From Thermasporomyces composti (lineage in GTDB: Bacteria; Actinomycetota; Actinomycetes; Propionibacteriales; Actinopolymorphaceae), in contig NZ_QTUC01000001.1 in NCBI RefSeq assembly GCF_003386795.1, forward strand, positions 1,054,001 through 1,118,000: a DNA stretch of 64,000 nt. The letters run 5' to 3'. Below the pieces are notes generated by a model, which saw only the letters and a list, made by a program, of their open reading frames with translations, was not told the origin of the DNA and did no database searches. A program made the translations under genes and the position numbers. Below, in pieces: positions 1-7,790 of the stretch (positions within the stretch are counted from its first letter, which is position 1; each line of letters starts with the position of its first letter).

Positions 1-2
1 CC

Positions 3-44
3 GGACGCGCGTTCGCCCAGGCTGACACGGAGGTGACCGCATGA
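3..44 (+). CDS. C-terminal tail of ABC transporter ATP-binding protein (partial)
   Basis: Only the last 13 codons are in the window. The reading frame ends LTGR-like with GRAFAQADTEVTA and a TGA at 42-44. This resembles the end of DrrA-type drug-exporter ATPases, where an LTGR motif precedes a short tail. The TGA overlaps the ATG of the following permease gene (ATGA), so the two are probably translationally coupled. The assignment rests on this overlap, on the neighbour and on a short tail, so it is an inference. Confidence 0.5.
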   Translation, partial: GRAFAQADTEVTA

Positions 45-817
45 GTGCCGTCCTCGTCCAGGCGGGCAACCTGACCCTGCGCGAGCTGCGCGCACTCGCC
101 CGCCAGCCCTTCTACGTCGCCGTCTCGCTGGTCCAGCCGCTGATCTGGCTGCTGCTGTTCGGGCAGCTGTTCACGAGCGTGGCAGAACTGCCGGGTTTCG
201 GCGGCGCCTCCTACATCACGTTCCTGACACCCGGGGTCGTCGCGATGACGGCGCTGTTCACCAGCGGCTGGAGCGGCATGGGCTTCATCGACGACATGGA
301 CCGTGGCGTGATGAACCGGCTCCTCGTCTCGCCGGCTCGCCGTGGCGCCATCGTCGTCGGCAAGCTGGCACATCTCGCGGTCACTCTCACCATCCAAGCC
401 CTCATCGTGATCGGGGTGGGGCTCGTCGCCGGCGCGCGGTACCCCGGCGGCGCGCCTGGAGTCCTCGTGACGGTGCTCGTCACCGTCCTGCTCGCCGTCG
501 GGTTCGGGTCGTTCTCCAACGCGGTCGCGCTCATGGTGCGCAGCCGCGAGAGCCTCATCGGCATCGCGCAGTTCCTCACCCTGCCGTTGTCGTTCCTCTC
601 GACGGCGATCATGGCGGAGGAGGCGGCACCGGGCTGGATCCGCACCGTCGCTCGCGTCAACCCGGTCAACTGGGCGGTGTCGGCGAGCCGTGACGCCTTG
701 TCGGCTGACCCGGACTGGGCGGCGGTGCTGACGAACTGCGGACTCCTCCTCGTGCTCGCGATTGTCTTGGCGTTCCTCGCCACCCGAGCGTTCCGGGCGT
801 ACCAGCGCTCGGTGTAG
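41..817 (+). CDS. ABC-2 type transporter permease (DrrB-like)
   Basis: The 258-residue protein is about the usual length for ABC-2 exporter permeases. It has around six hydrophobic segments: near residues 25-45, 65-85, 110-135, 140-165, 175-195 and 230-250. The central sequence ESLIGIAQFLTLPLSFLS matches the conserved ABC-2 region before the last periplasmic loop. A strong ribosome site GGAGGTGA (29-36) lies 4 nt before the ATG. The ATG overlaps the stop of the ATPase tail, so the pair forms one transporter. Homologues export drugs, antibiotics or polysaccharides; the substrate here is not visible. Confidence 0.85.
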   Translation: MSAVLVQAGNLTLRELRALARQPFYVAVSLVQPLIWLLLFGQLFTSVAELPGFGGASYITFLTPGVVAMTALFTSGWSGMGFIDDMDRGVMNRLLVSPARRGAIVVGKLAHLAVTLTIQALIVIGVGLVAGARYPGGAPGVLVTVLVTVLLAVGFGSFSNAVALMVRSRESLIGIAQFLTLPLSFLSTAIMAEEAAPGWIRTVARVNPVNWAVSASRDALSADPDWAAVLTNCGLLLVLAIVLAFLATRAFRAYQRSV

Positions 818-909
818 GAGGAGTCATGGGTCGGCAGGCCTCGACGCAAGAACGACTTGCGGCGTGCCGGCAAGGCGGGCACGCGCTCGGTCGAGGCGCC
901 TGCGCGGCT

Positions 910-953
910 CGACGGGGCGTGGGACGACCACCCGGTTGTTCCACGCCCCGTCG
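910..953. terminator. Stem-loop terminator after the ABC exporter
   Basis: A perfect 13-bp inverted repeat has arms at 910-922 (CGACGGGGCGTGG) and 941-953 with an 18-nt loop. There is no U tract, as is common for terminators of high-GC actinobacteria. It lies in the 215-bp gap between the permease and the S9 peptidase. Confidence 0.6.
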
Positions 954-1020
954 CCGTCTCGACGTGCAATCAAGCTCACCATGATCGAAAACCGTTTGGC
1001 CGACGGCCGAACCACGCGCC

Positions 1021-1026
1021 TAGGCT
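1021..1026 (+). promoter_or_regulatory. Probable -10 element TAGGCT of a leaderless transcript
   Basis: TAGGCT ends 6 nt before the ATG at 1033 and no Shine-Dalgarno sequence is present. This spacing puts the transcription start on or next to the start codon. Confidence 0.5.
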
Positions 1027-1032
1027 CGACCC

Positions 1033-3012
1033 ATGAGTTCGCAGACTGTCGCCCCGTACGGTGAGTGGGTCTCCCCCATCACCGCCTCGATGCTGACCTC
1101 CGCCGTTCGCCCGCTCAGCTTCCCCACCTTCGTCGGTGACGAGATCTGGTGGGTGGAGGGACGTCCGCAGGAGGCGGGTCGCAGCACCGTCATGGCCCGA
1201 CGCGCTGACAGCAGCGTCGTCGAGCTGCTGCCCGCGCCCTGGAACGTCCGCACTCGCGTGCACGAGTACGGAGGCCGGGCCTTCCTCGGCGTGCCGACAC
1301 CGAGCGGACCCGCCCTCGTCTTCGCCCACTTCGACGACCAGCGGCTCTACCGGCTCGATCCGGGCGCGAGCGAGCCCGTGCCGCTGACCCCCGTGCCGAC
1401 GATCCCGAGCGGCCTACGGTACGCCGACCTCGTCCTCGCGCCCGACGGGGCGACCATCGTCTGCGTCCGTGAGCGCCACACCGACAGCGACCTCGACCGG
1501 CACCTGGTGGCCGTGCCCCTGGACGGCAGCGCCGCAGAGGACGCGAGCGCGGTCCGTGAGATCGTGGGCGGCTCGCGGTTCCTCGCCTATCCGCGCGTCT
1601 CCCCCGACGGACGCCGGGTGGCGTGGCTGGCCTGGGACCACCCGCGCATGCCCTGGGACGGCACCGAGCTGCGCGTCGGGACCCTCGAGGACGGGCGCGT
1701 CGCCTCCTGGACCACGGTCCTCGGCGGTCCGGCGGAGTCCGTGTTCCAGCCCGAGTGGGCGGACGCGGAGACCCTGTACGCGGTCTCCGACGCGACCGGC
1801 TGGTGGAACCCCTACCGCGTGCCCGCGTCCGGAGGTCAGCCGGAGTTGCTGTACCAGGCGGAGGAGGAGTTCGGCTTTCCGCTGTGGATGCTGGGCCTCA
1901 CCTCCTACGGCCTCCTTCCCGACGGCGCCCTGCTGTGCGTTCACGGCACGGGCACGCAGCGACTCGGTCGGCTCGATCCCCGCACGGGGGAGCTAGCCGA
2001 CCTGGACCTGCCATATGACGTGTTCGGCTACACCGTCGAGGCGTCCGGCCACCGGGCGGTGGCGGTGGTCGGCGGCCCCACGGTTCCCAACCAGGTCGTG
2101 GTGGTCGACACCCGCTCCGGTGAGGCGGAGGTGATCCGCACGTCGATCGACCCCTCGGCGCTCCCGGACGAGGCCTACCTGCCGCGGCCGGAGTCGACCG
2201 CGCTGCGCGGCCCGGACGGCAGGGAGATCCACGTCCACATCTACCCGCCGACCAACCCCGACTACGTCGCGCCGGCGGACGAGCGGCCGCCGTACGTGGT
2301 GCACGTGCACGGCGGCCCCACCGCCAACTCCCCCGCGGCGCTCGATCTGTCCAAGGCCTACCTCACCAGCCGCGGGATCGGGGTCCTCGACGTCAACTAC
2401 GGCGGTTCCACCGGCTACGGGCGTGCCTACCGGGAACGCCTGCGCGGTCAGTGGGGCATCGTCGACGTCGAGGACGCCGCAGCGGCGGCGCAGGCCCTGG
2501 TGGCTCGTGGGGACGCGGACCCCGCGCGGCTCGCGATCGAGGGCGGCAGCGCGGGCGGCTGGACGACCCTGTGCGCGGTCACCCGAACCGACGTGTTCGC
2601 GGCGGGAGTCTCCTTGTTCGGGGTGAGCGACCTGCGACTGCTGGCCGCCACCACGCACGACTTCGAGTCGCGCTACCTCGACGGCCTGGTCGGTGGCGAC
2701 GTCACCACCCCCGAGTACGCCGCCATCGCCGACGAGCGGTCACCGCTCACCCACGCCGACAAGACCCGGTGTCCGGTCCTGCTCCTGCAGGGCGGGAAGG
2801 ACCCGGTCGTACCGCTCGAGCAGGCGGAGAAGTTCCGCGACGCCTTGGCCCGGGCGGGGGTGCCGCACGCGCTCGTCGTCTTCGAGAACGAGATGCACGG
2901 GTTCCGCTCCGCGGAGGCGATCATCGCCGCGACCGAGGCCGAGCTGGCGTTCTACGGGCAGGTCATGGGCTTTCGCCCACCGGGGGTGGAGCCGATCGAG
3001 CTGACGAGCTGA
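1033..3012 (+). CDS. Prolyl oligopeptidase family (S9) serine peptidase
   Basis: The 659-residue protein has the two-part plan of acylaminoacyl-peptidase/POP enzymes. An N-terminal beta-propeller (about 20-370) is followed by an alpha/beta-hydrolase domain (about 380-650). The catalytic serine is S506 in GGSAGG, with D590 in GGKDPVV and H622 in EMHGF, in the correct order. No signal peptide is visible, so it is probably cytoplasmic and cleaves short peptides. The ATG is chosen because the -10 hexamer TAGGCT ends 6 nt upstream. It stands alone, bounded by hairpins on both sides. A second, DPP-IV-like S9 enzyme lies at 35115-37262. Confidence 0.9.
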   Translation: MSSQTVAPYGEWVSPITASMLTSAVRPLSFPTFVGDEIWWVEGRPQEAGRSTVMARRADSSVVELLPAPWNVRTRVHEYGGRAFLGVPTPSGPALVFAHFDDQRLYRLDPGASEPVPLTPVPTIPSGLRYADLVLAPDGATIVCVRERHTDSDLDRHLVAVPLDGSAAEDASAVREIVGGSRFLAYPRVSPDGRRVAWLAWDHPRMPWDGTELRVGTLEDGRVASWTTVLGGPAESVFQPEWADAETLYAVSDATGWWNPYRVPASGGQPELLYQAEEEFGFPLWMLGLTSYGLLPDGALLCVHGTGTQRLGRLDPRTGELADLDLPYDVFGYTVEASGHRAVAVVGGPTVPNQVVVVDTRSGEAEVIRTSIDPSALPDEAYLPRPESTALRGPDGREIHVHIYPPTNPDYVAPADERPPYVVHVHGGPTANSPAALDLSKAYLTSRGIGVLDVNYGGSTGYGRAYRERLRGQWGIVDVEDAAAAAQALVARGDADPARLAIEGGSAGGWTTLCAVTRTDVFAAGVSLFGVSDLRLLAATTHDFESRYLDGLVGGDVTTPEYAAIADERSPLTHADKTRCPVLLLQGGKDPVVPLEQAEKFRDALARAGVPHALVVFENEMHGFRSAEAIIAATEAELAFYGQVMGFRPPGVEPIELTS

Positions 3013-3056
3013 GCCTCGTCCACGCTCACCTCGCGCGTAGGCCAGACGATCGGCCT

Positions 3057-3102
3057 TGCCGGGCCGGACAACGCCTCGACCGTGGTGGTGTCCGGCCCGG
3101 CA
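3057..3102. terminator. Stem-loop terminator after the S9 peptidase
   Basis: Perfect 14-bp arms at 3057-3070 (TGCCGGGCCGGACA) and 3089-3102 enclose an 18-nt loop, 44 bp after the peptidase stop codon. No U tract follows. Confidence 0.65.
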
Positions 3103-3199
3103 TGGCGCCCTCAGCGTCGCGGGCCCAGCGCGGCGGCAGCTCACGTCGGAGACGACGGCCGAGCTGACACCGAGACCGGTGATGTGGGACGCTCCCACC

Positions 3200-3826
3200 A
3201 TGGCCGGTGTGACGCCAGACGCGACGGCTGACGAGGTGACCACCGTGGGCTCCGACGTGGGTCGGGCGCTGGTCGAGGAGGCGGCTCGCCGCTCATCCGT
3301 GCTGTGGGTGCGACCGGACGGCGCCGACCGCGCCCGTCCCGCCTGGCACGTCTGGCACGACGGCGCGGCCTACCTCGTCGTGGCGCGCCAGACCGAGGCG
3401 CGCCCAGCCCCACGGGTGGCAGCCGAGGCCGCGTCGGAGGACGGTGCGTCGGAGCAGCTCGTGCCCGGCCTGGCTCAGGCCCGCGCCGCCACCGTGATCT
3501 GCCGAGCCAAGGACAGCCGCGCGCGCCTGGTCACCTGGCGGGCGTCCGTCACGGTCGTGGCACCCGACACCCCCGAGTGGCAGCAGGCGGTGGAGGTCCT
3601 GCGCGGCGAGAGGCTCAACGCCACGAACGCGACCGACCTGCCGACCCGCTGGTCCACCAGCGCGGACGTCATCCGCCTCACCCCGACCGGGGAGATCCTC
3701 GAGGAGCCCGGACGAATGCCGACCGACGACGGCGCCGCACCACCTCCACCCACCCCGGCCACGACAGTGCGCGGGGCCCCCTGGGTGGTCCACCGCAGAC
3801 CACGCCACCGACCGCGCCTGTCCTGA
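3200..3826 (+). CDS. Conserved actinobacterial protein, FMN-binding split-barrel-like
   Basis: The reading frame is open from 3056, but the ATG at 3200 is preferred. A TG-extended -10-like GACGCT (3188-3193) ends 6 nt before it, and the protein then begins near the conserved part. The 208-residue product contains DVGRALVEEAARRSSVLW, WHVWHDGAAYLV and a central region rich in beta strands. This pattern recalls an actinobacterial family often annotated as pyridoxamine-phosphate-oxidase-like, but I see no clear flavin-binding motif. The last 40 residues are proline-rich and basic, and probably disordered. The function is unknown. Confidence 0.6.
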   Translation: MAGVTPDATADEVTTVGSDVGRALVEEAARRSSVLWVRPDGADRARPAWHVWHDGAAYLVVARQTEARPAPRVAAEAASEDGASEQLVPGLAQARAATVICRAKDSRARLVTWRASVTVVAPDTPEWQQAVEVLRGERLNATNATDLPTRWSTSADVIRLTPTGEILEEPGRMPTDDGAAPPPPTPATTVRGAPWVVHRRPRHRPRLS

Positions 3827-4033
3827 TCCCTGTCCTGATCGGCCACACATCGGACCGGCTCCCGCGGCCGCGCGCGAACTAACCCCTCAGGACGGGACGA
3901 CCGGGACGAAGAGGGGCGGCCAGCCGGAGCAGAGGTCGAGGGTCGCTCTGGGCCTCGAGGTCCTTCCCCGAGCCGCGGCTCCGCGGCTGGCGCGAGGCGT
4001 TAGCCTGACCATGGCGACGAGAGGGGCGCAGGA

Positions 4034-5296
4034 GTGGGCGGAACCCCAGACAGAGTTTTCGTCGCGCGGTTGGCGGGCACAGCCGTCTTCGATCCTCGTG
4101 GCGACCAGGTAGGAAAGGTCCGCGACGTCGTCGTGATGCTCCGACCGCGCGGCCTCGTTCCGCGCGTCCTCGGGCTGGTCGTGGAGGTTCCCGGACGCCG
4201 TCGCATCTTCCTCCCCATGACGCGCGTCCTCAGCATGGCCGCCGGCCAAGTGATCACCACCGGGCTCGTCAACCTTCGGCGCTTCCAGCAACGCCCCACG
4301 GAGACACTCGCCCTCGGTGAGCTGCTCGACCGCACGGTGACCCTCCAGGAGACCAACGAGGAGGTCACGGTGGTCGATCTCGGCATGGAGCCGACCCGGG
4401 CTCGCGACTGGCTGATCACGAAGGTGGCGGTGCTCAAGCCCGGAAAGAAGCGGTTCCGGCGCCGGGGTGAGCTCCTCGTGGTCGACACCGACCAGGTCAC
4501 CGGCCTCAGCCTGGTGGAGAAGAACCAGGGCGCCGTCCACCTGCTCGCCACCCTCGAGAGCATGCACGCCGCCGACCTGGCGAGCGTCCTGCACGACCTG
4601 CCGCCCAAGCGGCGGGCCGAGGTCGCCGCCGCCCTCGCCGACGATCGGCTCGCGGACGTGCTGGAGGAGCTGCCCGAGGAGGACCAAGTCCAGATCCTCA
4701 GCGTCCTCGACATGGAGCGGGCCGCCGACATCGTCGGGGAGATGTCCCCGGATGACGCCGCGGACCTGGTCGCCGAGCTTCCCCGCGAGACCGCCGACTA
4801 CCTCCTCACCCTCATGGAACCGAAGGAAGCCGACGACGTGCGCCGGCTCCTGACCTACGAGGAGCGAACAGCCGGAGGTCTCATGACCACGAGCGCCGTC
4901 GTGCTACCACCCGACGCGACCGTCGCGGACGCGCTCGCCCAGATCCGCAACCCCGACCTGACACCCGCCCTCGCCGCCATGGTGTACGTGTGCCGGCAGC
5001 CGCTCGAGCCGCCCACCGGCCGGCTGCTCGGCATCGCTCACTTCCAGCGTCTGCTTCGTGAGCCGCCGTCCGCTCTGGTCTCGGGCGTGGTGGACACCGA
5101 CCTCGAACCCCTCCGGCCCGACGCCCCGCTGGAGGAGGTGACCAGCTACCTCGCGACGTACAACCTCGTCGCGGCACCTGTGGTCGACTCCACTGGCCGG
5201 CTGCTCGGTGTCATCACCGTGGACGACGTCCTCGACCACCTGTTGCCGGAGAACTGGCGGGAGCGGTTCGCGGAGGTGTCGCGTGCACGAGCCTGA
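4034..5296 (+). CDS. MgtE N-terminal domain/CBS domain protein without the channel domain
   Basis: The 420-residue protein starts with a PRC-barrel-like region (about 5-75) and a second half-barrel to about 150. An MgtE-N superhelical domain follows (about 155-265), seen in repeated motifs such as DLPPKRRAEVAAALADDR and ELPEEDQVQIL. The C-terminal part is a CBS-domain pair (about 270-410), ending in DDVLDHLLPENW. The five-helix Mg2+ channel of true MgtE is absent, so this is probably a cytosolic Mg2+ or nucleotide sensor. GTG 4034 is chosen because AGAGGGG lies about 9 nt upstream; a TAGCCT -10 lies near 4001. It overlaps the DUF1003 gene by 14 bp, which suggests they work together. Confidence 0.85.
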   Translation: MGGTPDRVFVARLAGTAVFDPRGDQVGKVRDVVVMLRPRGLVPRVLGLVVEVPGRRRIFLPMTRVLSMAAGQVITTGLVNLRRFQQRPTETLALGELLDRTVTLQETNEEVTVVDLGMEPTRARDWLITKVAVLKPGKKRFRRRGELLVVDTDQVTGLSLVEKNQGAVHLLATLESMHAADLASVLHDLPPKRRAEVAAALADDRLADVLEELPEEDQVQILSVLDMERAADIVGEMSPDDAADLVAELPRETADYLLTLMEPKEADDVRRLLTYEERTAGGLMTTSAVVLPPDATVADALAQIRNPDLTPALAAMVYVCRQPLEPPTGRLLGIAHFQRLLREPPSALVSGVVDTDLEPLRPDAPLEEVTSYLATYNLVAAPVVDSTGRLLGVITVDDVLDHLLPENWRERFAEVSRARA

Positions 5297-5909
5297 CAGC
5301 CGGCCGAACACCGACGCCGCCCGCCGTCGACGGCGGGAGCTCATCCTCCCGACCCGGGAACGCGACCGTCTCGACATCCCACGTGTGCCACGGCGTTCGC
5401 TCCGGCCCCGATACGAGCCCGACCTCCTCGGCCGCTTCGCGGAGAGCTTCGCGAAGTTCATGGGGACCGGCAAGTTCATCGCCTACATGACGGTGTTCGT
5501 CCTCCTCTGGGTCGCGATCAACCTGGTCGGCGCCTTCGGCCTTCGATGGGACCCGTACCCGTTCATCCTGTTGAACCTGTTCTTCTCCGTTCAGGCGTCC
5601 TACGCCGCGCCGCTGATCCTCCTGGCGCAGAACCGTCAGGAAGCACGCGACCGGGTGCAGTACGAGCAGGACCGCGACATGACCGCGCGCACCCGAGCCG
5701 ACATGGAGTTCCTCGCCCGTGAGATGGCGTCGTTGCGCACCGCCCTGGGTGAGTCCGCCACGCGCGACTTCGTGCGGTCGGAGCTGCGCGCGCTCCTCCA
5801 CGAGCTGGACGCTCGGCTCGGACCACCCCGCGAGCAGTCCGACGAGAACCGACGCCGCGCGGAAGCCGACCCGCCGACCTCGGCGGCAAGGCGCGGTGAT
5901 CGACGCTAG
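5283..5909 (+). CDS. DUF1003 membrane protein
   Basis: The 208-residue protein contains two adjacent transmembrane helices (about 70-95 and 103-125), with conserved DPYPFILLNLFFSVQASYAAP between and within them. This is the hallmark of DUF1003. A charged, probably coiled-coil tail follows. GTG 5283 is chosen because GGAGGTG (5272-5278) is ideally placed; a longer frame from 5208 lies inside the upstream gene. The start overlaps the end of the MgtE-N/CBS gene, so the two are co-translated. The function is unknown. The link to a Mg2+-sensor-like partner suggests an ion-related role, by inference only. Confidence 0.85.
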   Translation: MHEPDSRPNTDAARRRRRELILPTRERDRLDIPRVPRRSLRPRYEPDLLGRFAESFAKFMGTGKFIAYMTVFVLLWVAINLVGAFGLRWDPYPFILLNLFFSVQASYAAPLILLAQNRQEARDRVQYEQDRDMTARTRADMEFLAREMASLRTALGESATRDFVRSELRALLHELDARLGPPREQSDENRRRAEADPPTSAARRGDRR

Positions 5910-5993
5910 GCGGCGCTGGCGCGCTCCGCGTCGCGGCCGCCGCCTCCCGTTCACTGCCTGGTCTCCGGTCCCGGCGCGCCGAGTAGCGCGCCG

Positions 5994-5999
5994 TAGCAT
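5994..5999 (+). promoter_or_regulatory. Probable -10 element TAGCAT of leaderless mrp
   Basis: TAGCAT ends 6 nt before the mrp ATG. A 7-bp hairpin (GGCGCGC at 5973-5979 with 5986-5992) sits immediately upstream, across the -35 position. It may end the DUF1003 transcript or act as an operator. Confidence 0.45.
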
Positions 6000-6005
6000 C
6001 GGGGT

Positions 6006-7187
6006 ATGCAGAAGGTGCCCACCAAGGAGCAGGTCCTCGCCGCGTTGAACGGCGTCCTCGACCCGGAGATCCGCCGACCCATCACCGACCTGGGCATGGT
6101 CGAGTCGGTCGAGGTGCGCCCCGACGGCACCGTCCTCGTCACCGTGCTCCTGACCGTGGCCGGCTGTCCGATGCGCGACACCCTCACCAAGGAGGTCACG
6201 CGGGCGCTGTCGCCGCTGCCGGGCGTCACCGACGTGCGGGTCACCCTCGGCGTGATGTCCGACGAGCAGCGGCGCGATCTCCAGAATCGGCTGCGGGGTG
6301 CGGCGCCTGCGAAGCAGAACCCGTTCACCAGGCCGGACTCCCTCACCCGGATCTACGCGATCGCCTCCGGCAAGGGCGGTGTCGGCAAGTCCTCGGTGAC
6401 GGTCAACCTCGCGGTCGCGATGGCCCGGCACGGGCTGAAGGTCGGCCTGCTGGACGCCGACGTCTACGGTCACTCGGTGCCGGCCATGCTCGGCATCGCG
6501 GACCAGCGTCCGACCCAGGTCGAGAACATGATCATGCCGGTGCCGGCCTATGACGTGAAGGTCATGAGCATCGGCATGCTCAAGCCGGGCCGGCAGCACG
6601 TCGTGGCCTGGCGTGGGCCGATGCTCCATCGCGCCTTGACCCAGATGCTGACCGACGTCTTCTGGGGCGACCTCGACGTTCTTCTGCTGGACCTGCCCCC
6701 CGGCACCGGCGACATGGCCATCTCGGTGGGCCAGCAGCTCTCCAACGCCGAGGTGGTGGTGGTGACGACGCCTCAGGAGGCAGCCGCCGAGGTGGCTGAG
6801 CGAGCCGGCACCATCGCGTCGATGCTGCGTCAGAAGGTCGTGGGCGTGGTGGAGAACATGTCGTGGCTGCCGTGCCCGCACTGCGGGCCGAGCCACCGGA
6901 TCGACGTGTTCGGCAGCGGCGGGGGTAGCCGAGTCGCCGCCACGCTGACCCAACGATTCGGGTACGAGGTCCCCCTCCTAGGCGAAGTGCCACTCGACCC
7001 CCGCCTGCGAGCGGGTGGTGACAGCGGGGTCCCGGTCGTCCTCGACGATCCGGACTCGGCGGCCGCGGAGACGCTCACACTGCTGGCCAAGCAGCTCGCC
7101 GAACGGCGGCCCAGCCTGGTCGGGCGCTCGCTGACCATCACGCCGACCCGCCACCCCACCAGCGACACCGCCGCCAGCGGACGCTGA
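6006..7187 (+). CDS. mrp: Mrp/NBP35-type iron-sulfur cluster carrier ATPase
   Basis: The 393-residue protein has an N-terminal MIP18/DUF59 domain (about 5-95) with the GCPM motif. A deviant Walker A P-loop follows at about 122-130 (GKGGVGKSS). The paired cysteines C290 and C293 (CPHC) bridge a cluster between dimer halves in this family. It loads Fe-S clusters onto target enzymes in the cytoplasm. It is convergent with tatB, with 9 bp between the stop codons. Start choice rests on the leaderless -10 motif. Confidence 0.93.
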   Translation: MQKVPTKEQVLAALNGVLDPEIRRPITDLGMVESVEVRPDGTVLVTVLLTVAGCPMRDTLTKEVTRALSPLPGVTDVRVTLGVMSDEQRRDLQNRLRGAAPAKQNPFTRPDSLTRIYAIASGKGGVGKSSVTVNLAVAMARHGLKVGLLDADVYGHSVPAMLGIADQRPTQVENMIMPVPAYDVKVMSIGMLKPGRQHVVAWRGPMLHRALTQMLTDVFWGDLDVLLLDLPPGTGDMAISVGQQLSNAEVVVVTTPQEAAAEVAERAGTIASMLRQKVVGVVENMSWLPCPHCGPSHRIDVFGSGGGSRVAATLTQRFGYEVPLLGEVPLDPRLRAGGDSGVPVVLDDPDSAAAETLTLLAKQLAERRPSLVGRSLTITPTRHPTSDTAASGR

Positions 7188-7196
7188 GCTGGAAGG

Positions 7197-7676
7197 TCAG
7201 GTCGCCTCGGTGTCGAACGGGGGCGTGGGCGGGTCTGCCGACGTGTCGTCGGTCGCCGTGGCGGTCGCCGTGCCATTCGTCGACGCAGCTGTCGCGTCGG
7301 CGCTGTTCGACGCGACGTCGCCACCGCTCGAGGTGCCGCTGCCGTTGGCCCGCACCGACGTCTTCTTCGGCGGGCTGTCGAGCCTGAGGTCGTCTCGGAG
7401 ATCGAGGTCGCGGTCGAACCGCAGGTCTTCCTCGTCGAGCACGTCGAGCACGTGCTTGCGGACGAACGTGCGCGGGTTGAGGTCGCGGATGTCGAGGTCT
7501 TCGAACTCAGGACCCAGCTCGCGACTCAGCTCCCGCCGGGCATTGGCGGCCATGGAGCGCAGCTGACGGAGGCCACGGGCGGCCTGCCGGGCCATGTCGG
7601 GCAGCCGGTCGGGCCCGAAGATGAACAGTGCGGCGATCGCCAGCACGACGAACTCCAGGGCACCGATGTCGAACAC
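7197..7676 (-). CDS. tatB: Sec-independent protein translocase subunit TatB
   Basis: The 159-residue product begins VFDIGALEFVVLAIAALF, a single N-terminal membrane helix. The GPDRLP hinge and an amphipathic helix follow, as in TatB. The C-terminal half is acidic, then rich in Ser, Thr, Ala and Asp, and probably disordered. It inserts in the membrane and helps recognise twin-arginine substrates with TatC (not in the window). GTG 7676 is chosen because TACGCT lies 6 nt upstream; the frame is open further but that extension is not TatB-like. It follows htrA in the stress-response cluster, a common actinobacterial order. Confidence 0.92.
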   Translation of the reverse strand: MFDIGALEFVVLAIAALFIFGPDRLPDMARQAARGLRQLRSMAANARRELSRELGPEFEDLDIRDLNPRTFVRKHVLDVLDEEDLRFDRDLDLRDDLRLDSPPKKTSVRANGSGTSSGGDVASNSADATAASTNGTATATATDDTSADPPTPPFDTEAT

Positions 7677-7682
7677 GCGCCC

Positions 7683-7688
7683 AGCGTA
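7683..7688 (-). promoter_or_regulatory. Probable -10 element TACGCT of leaderless tatB
   Basis: Read on the minus strand, TACGCT ends 6 nt before the tatB GTG. It lies in the 114-bp gap after htrA, so tatB can be transcribed separately from htrA. Confidence 0.45.
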
Positions 7689-7790
7689 GCCTTCCCGCGG
7701 CCAAACGGCGTCGCAGAGGAGGGCCAAGGTCCCTCGTCGGCCAGCGCCGGACAGTTCTCCGGGTCGAGCACGCGCCGTCGCGCGCCACGC

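Noticed and set aside
3960-4000. Repeated AGCCGCGGCT palindromes before the MgtE-N gene as a terminator
   Set aside because: The possible hairpin has a 2-nt loop and no room for a stable stem; treated as chance in GC-rich DNA.
5214-6953. A 579-codon minus-strand frame opposite DUF1003 and mrp
   Set aside because: His/Arg/Gly/Asp-rich antisense shadow without a ribosome site.
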